NCBI GenBank assembly: GCA_902773295.1 | Contig: CACYDT010000172.1 | Span: forward strand, 1-33,491 | Reading direction: 5' to 3' | Length of the DNA: 33,491 nt | Source of the DNA: an uncultured Veillonellaceae bacterium | Lineage (GTDB): Bacteria; Bacillota; Negativicutes; Selenomonadales; Selenomonadaceae | Shown: piece after piece, positions 7,787 through 15,940 of the stretch | How the letters are laid out: each line of letters opens with the position of its first letter | Position numbering within the stretch: the stretch's first letter is position 1 | The notes under the pieces: generated by a model | What the model saw: only the letters and a program-made list of their open reading frames with translations | Database searches by the model: none | Told to the model about the DNA's origin: nothing | Made by a program: the position numbers and the translations under genes

Positions 7787-9289
7787 ATGATGCGTTCGTT
7801 ATTTTCCGGCGTTTCCGGTCTTAAGTCGCACCAGACAAAAATGGATGTCATCGGCAACAATATTTCCAATGTGAACACGACGGGGTTCAAGGGGAGCCGC
7901 GTGGTTTTTTCGGATATGTACTCCCAGCAGTTGAGCGGCCCGTCCGGCCCGCAGGGCAGTATCGGCGGAACGAACGAGAAGGCCGTCGGTCTTGGTACGG
8001 GTGTGGGGGCAATCGATCTGCTCTTTACGGATGGTTCTGTCCAGTCCACGGGCAAGAACACGGATCTGGCTCTTACCGGGAACGGTCTGTTTATCGTGAA
8101 GCAGGGCAATGAGTCTTACTACACCCGCAATGGCGATTTTTACTTCGATGCGGAAGGCAATTATGTCATGTCGGGAAATGGCATGTTCGTCCAAGGATGG
8201 ACGGAGCAGCTGAATGCAGAGGGCAAGACCATCGATCCTACTGACGTGAACATGGACAAGAAAGTGGCTTCCATCAACAGCAATGGCGAGCCGGGCATCA
8301 TCAATATCAAGGCAGGAAAGACCATGCCTCCGTCCAAGACAACGAAGGCGGACTATATAGGGAATCTGGATTCAGGGGCAACGAGCGCGATCACGACCAC
8401 GATCACGGTATACGACGATCAAGGGTTTGCCTACAAAATCCCTATCGTATTCGAAAGGGCAGCATCGGTGCCTTCTGTCACTTCTACCAGCGGGCTGGGG
8501 AACAAGTGGATTGTGGGATTCCCCAAAACGGCAAGTACAACGGCGACTTCGGGAGGCGGAGCGCCGTCGACTTCAGGTGCTTTCTCGACGCTTACGACAT
8601 CCTACACGGTCAAGTACAACGACAGAGAGGTGGGCACTGTCACGCTCGACAGCCTTATGACCATGGTGTTCAATAACGACGGCTCCTTCAATACGGTGAC
8701 ATCTGCCGAGCCTGCAAGCGCGACAACGGCTCCTGCCACGTCTGCCATGCCGGCGTTCCAGCTCACATTCACCGTGACGAATCCACCGGCTTCCATTGTT
8801 TCGACCTCTGCGACATCCGGGGCAGCACCGGCCACGTCGGGGGGATTCTCCACCACGCTTGACATTGATGTGGATGACCTGACGCAGTATGCGAATGAAA
8901 GCAGTCTTTACGGAGATACGGATGGATGGGCTTCCGGTGTCCTGAAAAGCGTCTCTTTTGACAGCAGCGGGCTGATTACGGGCGTCTATACGAACGGTGT
9001 GCGGCAATTTGAAGGGCAGGTGGCTGTTGCCCAGTTCACGAATGCGTCTGGTCTCACAAAAGCCGGCAATAGTCTTTACCAGGCATCGAACAACTCAGGG
9101 GCGGCGAATATCAAGACGGCGACCTCCCTGGGGGTTACCATCACGCCATCGGCGCTTGAGATGTCCAATGTGGATGTGGCGACAGAATTTGCGGAGATGA
9201 TTACCACCCAGCGTGGCTTCCAGTCGAATTCCAAGATCGTCACGGTGGGCGATGAGATGCTGGAAACGTTGATCAATATGAAGAGATAA
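7787..9289 (+). CDS. flgE: Flagellar hook protein FlgE (flagellar hook-basal body protein)
   Basis: 500 residues. It forms the flexible hook outside the cell and is exported unfolded by the flagellar type III system, so no signal peptide is expected. The N-terminal rod motif NNISNVNTTGFKGSRVVFSD (about 22-41), the central LTGNGLFIVKQ segment and the C-terminal SNVDVATEFAEMITTQRGFQ are the conserved D0/D1 parts of FlgE/F/G proteins. Length and the central domain favour FlgE. Residues about 225-360 are rich in Thr, Ser and Ala and contain a duplicated ATSG-rich block (see findings), making up part of the surface-exposed domain. AAGGGG at 7769-7774 precedes ATG 7787; ATG 7790 is an alternative. 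No other flagellar structural gene is nearby, so it is separated from its usual operon. Confidence 0.9.
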   Translation: MMRSLFSGVSGLKSHQTKMDVIGNNISNVNTTGFKGSRVVFSDMYSQQLSGPSGPQGSIGGTNEKAVGLGTGVGAIDLLFTDGSVQSTGKNTDLALTGNGLFIVKQGNESYYTRNGDFYFDAEGNYVMSGNGMFVQGWTEQLNAEGKTIDPTDVNMDKKVASINSNGEPGIINIKAGKTMPPSKTTKADYIGNLDSGATSAITTTITVYDDQGFAYKIPIVFERAASVPSVTSTSGLGNKWIVGFPKTASTTATSGGGAPSTSGAFSTLTTSYTVKYNDREVGTVTLDSLMTMVFNNDGSFNTVTSAEPASATTAPATSAMPAFQLTFTVTNPPASIVSTSATSGAAPATSGGFSTTLDIDVDDLTQYANESSLYGDTDGWASGVLKSVSFDSSGLITGVYTNGVRQFEGQVAVAQFTNASGLTKAGNSLYQASNNSGAANIKTATSLGVTITPSALEMSNVDVATEFAEMITTQRGFQSNSKIVTVGDEMLETLINMKR

Positions 9290-9297
9290 AAGAACTG

Positions 9298-9347
9298 GTT
9301 CAGCCATCTGCTTGTCGGCGGATGGCTGAACTTGTTGCGGCGGTTTT
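9298..9347 (+). terminator. Probable terminator after flgE
   Basis: An 11-bp perfect stem, GTTCAGCCATC (9298-9308) and GATGGCTGAAC (9321-9331), encloses a 12-base loop just after the flgE stop. The run of T (9344-9349) comes 12 bases after the stem rather than directly, so efficiency is uncertain. Confidence 0.55.
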
Positions 9348-9380
9348 TTGCAGTTTTTCGAGCGGCTCGAGGAGGTTTTC

Positions 9381-11840
9381 ATGGAAAGGGTTTCCGCTGT
9401 TTTGGTAGTATTGCAGCCGGACGGTTTCAATGCGGCGCTCAGCAATCTGGATCTGGAGCATGTCATGCTGAAGGCCATCGTCATGGATGGCATGAGGTCA
9501 GGATACACGGTTATCCAGGGGGAGAGGGTAATGGCCTGCTCCTTCTCGTATATTGACAGGGTATTGGCAGAGGCGGGACAGGAGGTTTTCTGGCTCCTTT
9601 ATGGATGCACGGGAAGTGTCAGGGATACCTGGAATGTGGCGAAATTTCTTCAGGCGCATGGAATCGATTCCCGTCATATCCTGAATTTCAGCGTGGATCA
9701 GTTCATCAGCCCGGCATGGATCGGGAATCTGCGCTGGACAGAGCATCATGCCGTGGATTTCTTTGCCACGGGCATCAGCTATATGGAAGTGGGAATAGAG
9801 CTTTCCAAGTTCCATGGGGCAAAAGGCGTCAATCTCGCATGTTCCAATGCCGATCTCCGGCAAAACCTGGATACGGCACGAAGGGTGTTCCGGTGCTTGC
9901 CGGAAGGTTCCTGCAAATTTGTTCTCATTGGGCTTGCGCCATATTCGTTCCATTATGAGAATCAAAAAGCATTTTCCGTGATGCCGAGGGATGTCCAGTT
10001 TTCCCTTGCACTGGAAAGAGATGCAGAGGGGCATGAGCAAACGGAATTCCTGCTTTCCCTGACAGGGAAAAGGCTCAGGGAATATGTTGCTTCCCTTACG
10101 GAAGAACAGGCCGATCCGGATTATGTCCAATTGAAGAAGTCCATGGATGCTCCCCTTTCTGCTGCAAAGATAGCGGAATGGGAAGGGGAACTGCGGAACC
10201 AGGACAAAAAATTGTTCCCCGAAGTATTCCAGAGCAACGTGGCGGCGCTGGAGGAATATGTGGATCTGTGCCATGCACACGGCGCTGTTCCTGTGTTTGT
10301 CGTCCTGCCGTTTGCACCGATTCTTCGGGGACGCTATCCTATGGGGATTCTCGCGCCATTCCGGCAGATCCTGCGTCAGATGGCAGGAAACAAATCCTGT
10401 TTGCTGGCGGATTTTTTTGATTTTCCGCTTCCCTATGATTGTTTCTATCAAGTGGCGCATCTGAATCGCAGGGGAGCCGGAATCGTCAGCAGCATGCTCC
10501 ACTATTTCCTTTGCGTGAATGAGTGCCTTCCTTTTGAGAGCCTTTGTCTTATGAGCTATGAGAATCTGTCGGAGTATTCCATGTTCATGGAAAAAGAGAA
10601 GCATAGCCGCATGGTGGATGACATACTTGCCGCGACAGAACAGAAGCTTGCCCGGAAGACGCGGATTTCCGTGGGATTCGTCCTGTACGATTCTTCCATG
10701 TGGTGCGGCGATGAGCTCTACCGTATGTTTGAGAGGAAGGAAAGATATGATCCGACGGTATATCTTTGCTTGCGGAAAGACGGAGGAAATGGGAAACTCG
10801 TCCGGGAGGATTACTTGCATGGACTGAACTTGTTCCGGAAGAGGGGAATCCATGTGGAAGGCATCGAGGACGACGGCATGAAGGTTCCCCGGCAGGATAT
10901 CCTGGTTTATCTGACACCTTATGATGGCGTCCTGCCAAAGAGATTCCAATGTTCCCATGTCACGATGGAGACGCTTTTGGTCTACGTTCCCTATGGCTTC
11001 GATGTCAGTCCTTTCTCGGTGGACTATTTGAGGCAGTACAACATCATGAATTTTTCCTGGCGCAGATTCTATGATGCACGAATCAATATGGAGTGGCATC
11101 AATCGGCCAATCCGGATATGAAGGGAAAGAGATTTCTTTTCAGCGGGCTTCCCAAATTGGATTTCTTTTTGCACAGCGAGGAGCATCGAGCGTTTTCCTG
11201 GAAAGGGGACGGAAAGATTGCAGCAAAGATCATTTATGCGCCTCATTGGTCGATCGATTCCGGGGTGCAATATGCAACCTTCCAATATAATTACAGATTC
11301 ATGTACGACTATGCAAAAAGCCACCCGGAGACCTCCTGGGTGTTGAAGCCGCATCCCAATCTCATGTTTTCTGCGGTGAAGAGCGGGGTATTTCCGGACG
11401 AAAAAGCTTTTCGGAAGTATTTGGATGATTGGGATTCGCTGCCGAATGCCCAAGTAGTTACAGGAGCGTATTATCAGGAAATCTTTGCCGGTTCCGATGG
11501 CATGATCCTGGACAGCGGCTCTTTCTTCCCGGAATATCAGTACACACATAAACCGTTGCTGTTCCTGACTCGTGATACACAGAAATTCAGCCCGTTGGGA
11601 GGCCGATTGATGGAAGTCCTTTACCGTGTGAACGGACAGGATTTTGAGGGAATTGAGCGTTTCATACAAAAAATCCTCATAGAAGGGGATGATTTCCTTT
11701 ATGAGCGCAGGATGAAGTTTTTCCGGGAATATTTGGACTATGCCGGACAGAATCATATGTCAGCCAGCGAATATATTTTCCATGCAATCGATGATGGGCT
11801 CAAAATGGAGGTGTCTCGAAATGACAAAGTTTCTGTTTGA
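9381..11840 (+). CDS. SGNH-like domain fused to CDP-glycerol glycerophosphotransferase-like domain
   Basis: 819 residues. Residues about 120-380 resemble SGNH/DltD-like proteins of polysaccharide clusters: FFATGISYMEVGIELSKF with Ser133, NLACSNADLRQN, VLIGLAPYSFHYE, and AHLNRRGAG with His360. The Asp usually near that His is not obvious, so hydrolase or acyltransferase activity is uncertain. Residues about 430-800 resemble TagB/TagF enzymes that transfer polyol phosphate from a CDP donor: IIYAPHWSID, WVLKPHPNLM and DSGSFFPEYQYTHKPLLFL fit that family. No signal peptide or membrane segment is seen. The start at 9381 has GAGGAGG 5 bases upstream. It overlaps the following phosphatase gene by 20 bases, so it belongs with the nucleotidyltransferase and methyltransferase genes. 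A role in decorating a surface glycan, possibly of the flagellum, is inferred. Confidence 0.65.
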   Translation: MERVSAVLVVLQPDGFNAALSNLDLEHVMLKAIVMDGMRSGYTVIQGERVMACSFSYIDRVLAEAGQEVFWLLYGCTGSVRDTWNVAKFLQAHGIDSRHILNFSVDQFISPAWIGNLRWTEHHAVDFFATGISYMEVGIELSKFHGAKGVNLACSNADLRQNLDTARRVFRCLPEGSCKFVLIGLAPYSFHYENQKAFSVMPRDVQFSLALERDAEGHEQTEFLLSLTGKRLREYVASLTEEQADPDYVQLKKSMDAPLSAAKIAEWEGELRNQDKKLFPEVFQSNVAALEEYVDLCHAHGAVPVFVVLPFAPILRGRYPMGILAPFRQILRQMAGNKSCLLADFFDFPLPYDCFYQVAHLNRRGAGIVSSMLHYFLCVNECLPFESLCLMSYENLSEYSMFMEKEKHSRMVDDILAATEQKLARKTRISVGFVLYDSSMWCGDELYRMFERKERYDPTVYLCLRKDGGNGKLVREDYLHGLNLFRKRGIHVEGIEDDGMKVPRQDILVYLTPYDGVLPKRFQCSHVTMETLLVYVPYGFDVSPFSVDYLRQYNIMNFSWRRFYDARINMEWHQSANPDMKGKRFLFSGLPKLDFFLHSEEHRAFSWKGDGKIAAKIIYAPHWSIDSGVQYATFQYNYRFMYDYAKSHPETSWVLKPHPNLMFSAVKSGVFPDEKAFRKYLDDWDSLPNAQVVTGAYYQEIFAGSDGMILDSGSFFPEYQYTHKPLLFLTRDTQKFSPLGGRLMEVLYRVNGQDFEGIERFIQKILIEGDDFLYERRMKFFREYLDYAGQNHMSASEYIFHAIDDGLKMEVSRNDKVSV

Positions 11841-12417
11841 TCTGGATGGAACCATCACGAAGCAGGAAACTTTGCCGCTGATTGCAAAAGCTTTTGGAGT
11901 AGAGGCGATAGAAGGCCTGACGAAGGAAACCATTGCCGGGAATGTTCCGTTTGTGGAATCGTTTATCCGGCGGGTGCATCTTTTGAAGGATCTTCCGGTG
12001 GATGAGGTTTCCTGTCTTTTGGGTACGGTGGAAATCTATCCGCTGCTTGCAACGTTTATTCGGGCGCACAAAGAGGCATGCGGCATTGTGACAGGAAATC
12101 TGTCGTGCTGGATTGGCTTGCTGGTTCAGAAACTTGGCTGTGCATGCTATGCATCGGAAGCAGTTGTGGAAAACCAACGCATCCAGAAATTGTCTGCCAT
12201 ATTGCGCAAGGAGAACGTCGTGCAGCAGCTGAAGGAGGAAGGCCATCGGGTAATTTTCATCGGCGATGGGAATAACGATGTGGAAGCCATGCGCATTGCT
12301 GACCGCTCCATTGCAGCAGCGCTCACTCACTCCCCGGCAGCCGGTGTCCTGTCTGTCGCGGATTACTTGGTTCTGAATGAGGTGGCATTATGCAGGCAGT
12401 TACATCAGTTGTTATAA
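11821..12417 (+). CDS. HAD-family phosphatase (HAD-IB, SerB-like)
   Basis: 198 residues, one domain. Motif I is FLFDLDGT with nucleophile Asp7 and acid/base Asp9; motif II is VTGN with Thr91; motif IV is IGDGNNDVEAM with Asp149 and Asp153. The small helical cap between motifs I and II is like that of phosphoserine phosphatase. The substrate is unknown; in this context a phosphorylated amino alcohol or polyol is likely. TGGAGGTG 7 bases before ATG 11821 defines the start and excludes the longer frame from 11740. It overlaps the genes on both sides (20 and 28 bases), so the three are translationally linked. Confidence 0.85.
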   Translation: MTKFLFDLDGTITKQETLPLIAKAFGVEAIEGLTKETIAGNVPFVESFIRRVHLLKDLPVDEVSCLLGTVEIYPLLATFIRAHKEACGIVTGNLSCWIGLLVQKLGCACYASEAVVENQRIQKLSAILRKENVVQQLKEEGHRVIFIGDGNNDVEAMRIADRSIAAALTHSPAAGVLSVADYLVLNEVALCRQLHQLL

Positions 12418-13022
12418 GCTGTGCGGGAATCGGATCCCGTTTGGGCTTAGGGATGACGAAAGCGTTGATTGATATTCATGGAAAATCCATGATACAGCGT
12501 CAGTTGGAGATGTTTGAGTCTGTGGAGGATATCCGGGTCGTGGTTGGCTTTGGGTCAGCTAAGGTGATAGAGGAAGTGAGAAAATACCGATCGGATGCTG
12601 TTTTTGTGTTCAATCATGAGTATTTCACGACCAAAACAGGATACAGCTATTATCTGGGCGCCAGGGACGGGAATGCCCTGGCCTTGGAATATGACGGGGA
12701 CTTGCTGGTCCATCCGGAGGATATGGAAAGGCTCCTTCGGATGGAGGGGGAATGGATCGCTTATGCGGACAAGGCTTCCGAGGATGCCGTTTACGTGCAA
12801 GTGGATGCGGCAGGAAATGTCCTGGGATTTTCCCGGGAAGATGGCGATTTCGAATGGACGGGGCCATGCTGCATGAAAAAAGAGCATGTCAAGCCTCTGG
12901 CAGGAAATGTATACAGCCAGCTGGAACCCTATCTGCCAATGAAAGGAATAAAAATCAGGGCATACGATATTGATACCTATGCAGATTACCAGCATGTCCT
13001 GGAGGTTGTCAAAGATTGGTGA
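12390..13022 (+). CDS. NTP-transferase (LicC-like nucleotidyltransferase)
   Basis: 210 residues, single nucleotidyltransferase domain. The N-terminal CAGIGSRLGLGMTKALIDI is the nucleotide-binding loop and GKSMIQRQLEMF follows as in sugar-phosphate and phosphocholine cytidylyltransferases. The segment FNHEYFTTKTGYSYYLGA resembles the region in LicC-type enzymes, which make CDP-choline, so a CDP-activated small alcohol is a reasonable guess. Base specificity cannot be read from sequence. GAGGTGG about 4 bases before ATG 12390 supports the start. It would supply the activated donor for the TagF-like domain encoded two genes upstream. Confidence 0.8.
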   Translation: MQAVTSVVISCAGIGSRLGLGMTKALIDIHGKSMIQRQLEMFESVEDIRVVVGFGSAKVIEEVRKYRSDAVFVFNHEYFTTKTGYSYYLGARDGNALALEYDGDLLVHPEDMERLLRMEGEWIAYADKASEDAVYVQVDAAGNVLGFSREDGDFEWTGPCCMKKEHVKPLAGNVYSQLEPYLPMKGIKIRAYDIDTYADYQHVLEVVKDW

Positions 13023-13035
13023 AAGGGATGATTTT

Positions 13036-13788
13036 ATGGGGGAACGGACAAGAGGAACCCATGTCCTTCTGGATCAGGATGGAATCAAAGAGTTTTTCGA
13101 TGGACGAAGCAAAAAAGCGTTGCCGCATTTGTACAATTACACAAATTATCAGGACAATCACCCGGATTTGGTTCTGCGGCGGGATCGATATGAAAAACAG
13201 AAGGTTCTTCCGGATCTCCGCATAGGCAAGGATACGCGGGTACTTGATATTGGGTGCGGTGTCGGCAGATGGGCCGGAACGGTTCTGTCCTGCGGGGGAA
13301 TGTATGTAGGCGTGGATTACAGCGAGCCGCTTCTGGCATTGGCCAGAAATGCCTGTGAGGAAGCGAAGGAATCCAATCGGCAGTATGAATTCATCTGCTC
13401 TTCGTTCCAAGACATCTGTGAAAAGCTTCCGGGGCATGATGCGGAGGATGGATTCGATCTCATTATTGTCAATGGTGTCATGGTTTATATCAATGACAGC
13501 GATTTGCCGAAGTGCATGGCCAATGCAGATCGATTGTTGCGGCCGGCGGGGAGGCTGTATATCAAGGAGCCGATCGCTTATGGCGAGAGGCTTACCCTGA
13601 ACCATGTCTACTCGGAGGAACTGTCCAGCGATTACAGCGCCATTTACCGCAGCGTGGATGAATATGAAGCCCTTTGGGAGAGCTTGGGGGAGCGATATAG
13701 CATGGCAAGGAAGGGAGACATGTGGGAGGACTCCCTGAAAAATAGGAAGGAAACAGGGCCGTACTACTGGATCATGGAAAAGCGCTAG
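13036..13788 (+). CDS. Class I SAM-dependent methyltransferase
   Basis: 250 residues. Motif I is VLDIGCGVGRWA (about 68-79), followed by GVDYSEPLL and FDLIIVNGVMVYI, typical of small-molecule methyltransferases; LLRPAGRLYIKEP is the post-III region. The N-terminal 60 residues (YNYTNYQDNHPD) are not assigned. The start at 13036 has GAAAGGG upstream; the frame from 12970 overlaps the nucleotidyltransferase and is less likely. As the last gene of the cluster it may methylate the sugar or the amino alcohol of the glycan; a phosphoethanolamine to phosphocholine role is possible but not shown. Confidence 0.8.
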   Translation: MGERTRGTHVLLDQDGIKEFFDGRSKKALPHLYNYTNYQDNHPDLVLRRDRYEKQKVLPDLRIGKDTRVLDIGCGVGRWAGTVLSCGGMYVGVDYSEPLLALARNACEEAKESNRQYEFICSSFQDICEKLPGHDAEDGFDLIIVNGVMVYINDSDLPKCMANADRLLRPAGRLYIKEPIAYGERLTLNHVYSEELSSDYSAIYRSVDEYEALWESLGERYSMARKGDMWEDSLKNRKETGPYYWIMEKR

Positions 13789-13802
13789 TGTCCCACCTCG
13801 TT

Positions 13803-13903
13803 CTATACTCGTGAGCAGGAAAATTTGCCTGCCCACGGTATATGCAGAGACCGTAAAAGCTTTGCCTACGGCAAATTTCAACGGTCTCTAGTATAGCTTT
13901 TTT
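13803..13903 (+). terminator. Branched (three-way) hairpin element ending in a T-tract
   Basis: A closing stem, CTATACT (13803-13809) with AGTATAG (13890-13896), encloses two hairpins. The first pairs CGTGAGCAGG (13810-13819) with CCTGCCCACG (13828-13837), one mismatch. The second pairs AGAGACCGT (13846-13854) with ACGGTCTCT (13881-13889) and carries an inner hairpin TTTGCC-TAC-GGCAAA (13861-13875). Six T follow at 13898-13903, so it probably ends transcription of the plus-strand cluster. The last codons and stop of the convergent glycosyltransferase lie inside it. It is far more elaborate than a standard terminator. Confidence 0.65.
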
Positions 13904-15755
13904 GGCACCAGGCGATGTAAGTGCAAAGATCCGGATAGGCTGCGCCCATGAGCTGTGCCTTTGTCAAGCAGTCCAGCGCCTTTTCTTTTTCTCCCCGGAA
14001 AAAATGGCAGAGCCCTGTATGATAATAGAAGGCTGGAAGAGCAGCGTTGCTTACATAGGGGATGTGCCTGTAAAGTGCGAGTGCAGTCTCCCAACGGCAA
14101 TTTTGGCAGAGTTCTTCTGCTGTTTTCAGGATGTCCTGCTCGCCAAGTTCTTTTGCCAGGAGGGCGAAACGGTCAACAAGCTCCGGGCTGCCGTATTGCC
14201 AGATGTTGTTCATCAGGTCGTGGAATGTGTCTGCATCCTCTGCGGACAATGCATGCTCGTCGCCGTGGAAGCGAAGGAGGCAATGCCGGATTCCCTCCGG
14301 GAGGACAGAGAGTTCCTGTGTGCATTTCAGAAAATCTTTCGTGGGAAGGTAGAGCAGTGAAAGCATCAAGATCCGTCCGATTCTTGTGGCCTGGCTGACG
14401 AGGGCGGGAGATGACTGGCTGTTGGCGCCGGCAAGAATCGGGGCAAGCGCTTTTGCAGTATTCTCCGCTGCCTCGCGATAGGCTTTCCTTCCCATCAGTT
14501 CCTCATAGGATCCTTCCACGGGGCACACATAGTAGAGATAGATATCGTCCCATATCCGGTTCATCAGGCAGGCGGTCAGGAAGGATCTGTCCCTGTTCCT
14601 GTCATATATGGTATCCATCCATTGGATGATTTTCTTTGGCTTTTGGTCGGAAAGAAGCCGCAGCAGATCCCGCAGGACATTCTCCTTGTAGGGGTTTTCC
14701 TTCAGGGATTTTTTGTAGAAATCTGCGGCTTCCCTGGTCCGCCCCTGCATGACGCGGATTTTGCCCAGCGCGGCATAGATGATATGGAACTGGTTGGAGA
14801 TGCCCGATTCGTACTCGCGCATGAGCTCTTCATTTTTGACTTGCTCCAGGACCTGTACCAGGCGCTGTTCTGCCAGAAGGAAATTGCGTTGCTGGAGGGC
14901 AAGTTTTGCATCCTCCCAGAGAAAGTCGGGGTGTCCCGGCACATCCTCAAGCGCTGCATCAACGATTTTTTGCAGGGTTTCACTGGAGGCGTGTTTCATC
15001 TGCTCTGACCTGATCCAGATCCAGTATTGCTTGACAAAAGCGCTTTTGATGCCTTTGTTTTTGGCTTCTACGGCAAGCTTTGCGTAATGGATGGCCTTGT
15101 CATATTGCTGCAGGTTGAAGTAAGAGACGGAAAGATAGGAATAATGCGTCGGTTTTTCGCCGCCTTCGGCTTCGATGTCTGCCAGCAGCATGTCCAGGTT
15201 GCGCTGGTTCTTGCTTATGGTCAGGCTTTGGGAATAGCCTGTGTGGTAGATGGCGAATTTCTCGGAATAGGCGAACCCCATCGCCTTTTTCCCGCTGTAG
15301 GCGAGGTATTCATGGATTCGCCCCTGGTAGCGCAATTGCTTCATGTTGCGGAAGATTCTTTTTTGGTTCGCAGTGGACTTGATTTCGTTGTTGTGATCGG
15401 CATCGATGTTGTACAGCAGGCTGTCAATGCCGAGAACCGTCTGGTTTCCATGGATGAGTTCCAATGTGGCGCGGAATTTCGTCTTGATGGACTCATCGAA
15501 ATACTCATCGGCGTCCAGGAAGACAATCCAGTCTCCGGTGGCCTGATCCAGGGCATAGTTCTTTGCGGCGGAAAAGTCATTGCACCAGGCAAAGTGATAG
15601 ACTGTGGCGCCTCCGGCCCGGGCCAGTTCCACGGTGCGATCCTCAGATCCCGTGTCCACCACGATGATTTCATCAGAAAATTCTTTCACGCAATCGAGCC
15701 ACTGCTGGATGTTCTTCTCCTCGTTTTTTGTGATAACGCACGCTGATATCTTAAT
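13878..15755 (-). CDS. Family 2 glycosyltransferase with C-terminal TPR-like region
   Basis: About 625 residues. Residues 1 to about 230 are a GT-A fold: ISACVITKNEEKNIQQWLD, then IVVDTGSEDRT and the metal-binding FLDADEYFDES (Asp81, Asp83). The remainder is helical with TPR-like repeats (for example YLSVSYFNLQQYDKAIHYAK), a layout common in flagellin- or surface-glycosylating enzymes. It is cytoplasmic with no membrane segment. No ATG or GTG exists near the conserved start. An AAAGGGGGG site (15767-15775) is followed by in-frame ATC and ATT codons at 15758 and 15755, so a rare AUU/AUC start is possible. The outermost TTG at 15809 lies in a promoter-like TTGACA without a ribosome-binding site. 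It converges on the glycan cluster and may act on the same product. Confidence 0.85.
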   Translation of the reverse strand: MKISACVITKNEEKNIQQWLDCVKEFSDEIIVVDTGSEDRTVELARAGGATVYHFAWCNDFSAAKNYALDQATGDWIVFLDADEYFDESIKTKFRATLELIHGNQTVLGIDSLLYNIDADHNNEIKSTANQKRIFRNMKQLRYQGRIHEYLAYSGKKAMGFAYSEKFAIYHTGYSQSLTISKNQRNLDMLLADIEAEGGEKPTHYSYLSVSYFNLQQYDKAIHYAKLAVEAKNKGIKSAFVKQYWIWIRSEQMKHASSETLQKIVDAALEDVPGHPDFLWEDAKLALQQRNFLLAEQRLVQVLEQVKNEELMREYESGISNQFHIIYAALGKIRVMQGRTREAADFYKKSLKENPYKENVLRDLLRLLSDQKPKKIIQWMDTIYDRNRDRSFLTACLMNRIWDDIYLYYVCPVEGSYEELMGRKAYREAAENTAKALAPILAGANSQSSPALVSQATRIGRILMLSLLYLPTKDFLKCTQELSVLPEGIRHCLLRFHGDEHALSAEDADTFHDLMNNIWQYGSPELVDRFALLAKELGEQDILKTAEELCQNCRWETALALYRHIPYVSNAALPAFYYHTGLCHFFRGEKEKALDCLTKAQLMGAAYPDLCTYIAWCQKSYTRDR

Positions 15756-15780
15756 GATGGCAATCGCCCCCCTTTGGAAA

Positions 15781-15809
15781 ATTGTGGCATGGATTATCCG
15801 GAATGTCAA
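15781..15809 (-). promoter_or_regulatory. Probable promoter of the glycosyltransferase gene
   Basis: On the minus strand TTGACA (15809-15804) is followed after 17 bases by CACAAT (15786-15781). Transcription would begin a few bases before AAAGGGGGG, leaving a leader of about 20 bases. The divergent gene at 15941 must have its own promoter in 15810-15940; I could not place it convincingly. Confidence 0.45.
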
Positions 15810-15940
15810 GCAAAGGATTTCGCAAGCATAGAATATTTGTTCGAAAAAATATTTGGTGTGCCTTGCAGGGAGGAAAATCGTTTTTTTCGTAGAATCATAC
15901 AGTATTCAAAGAAAATCAAGCTCAGAAAGAAGAGGATACT

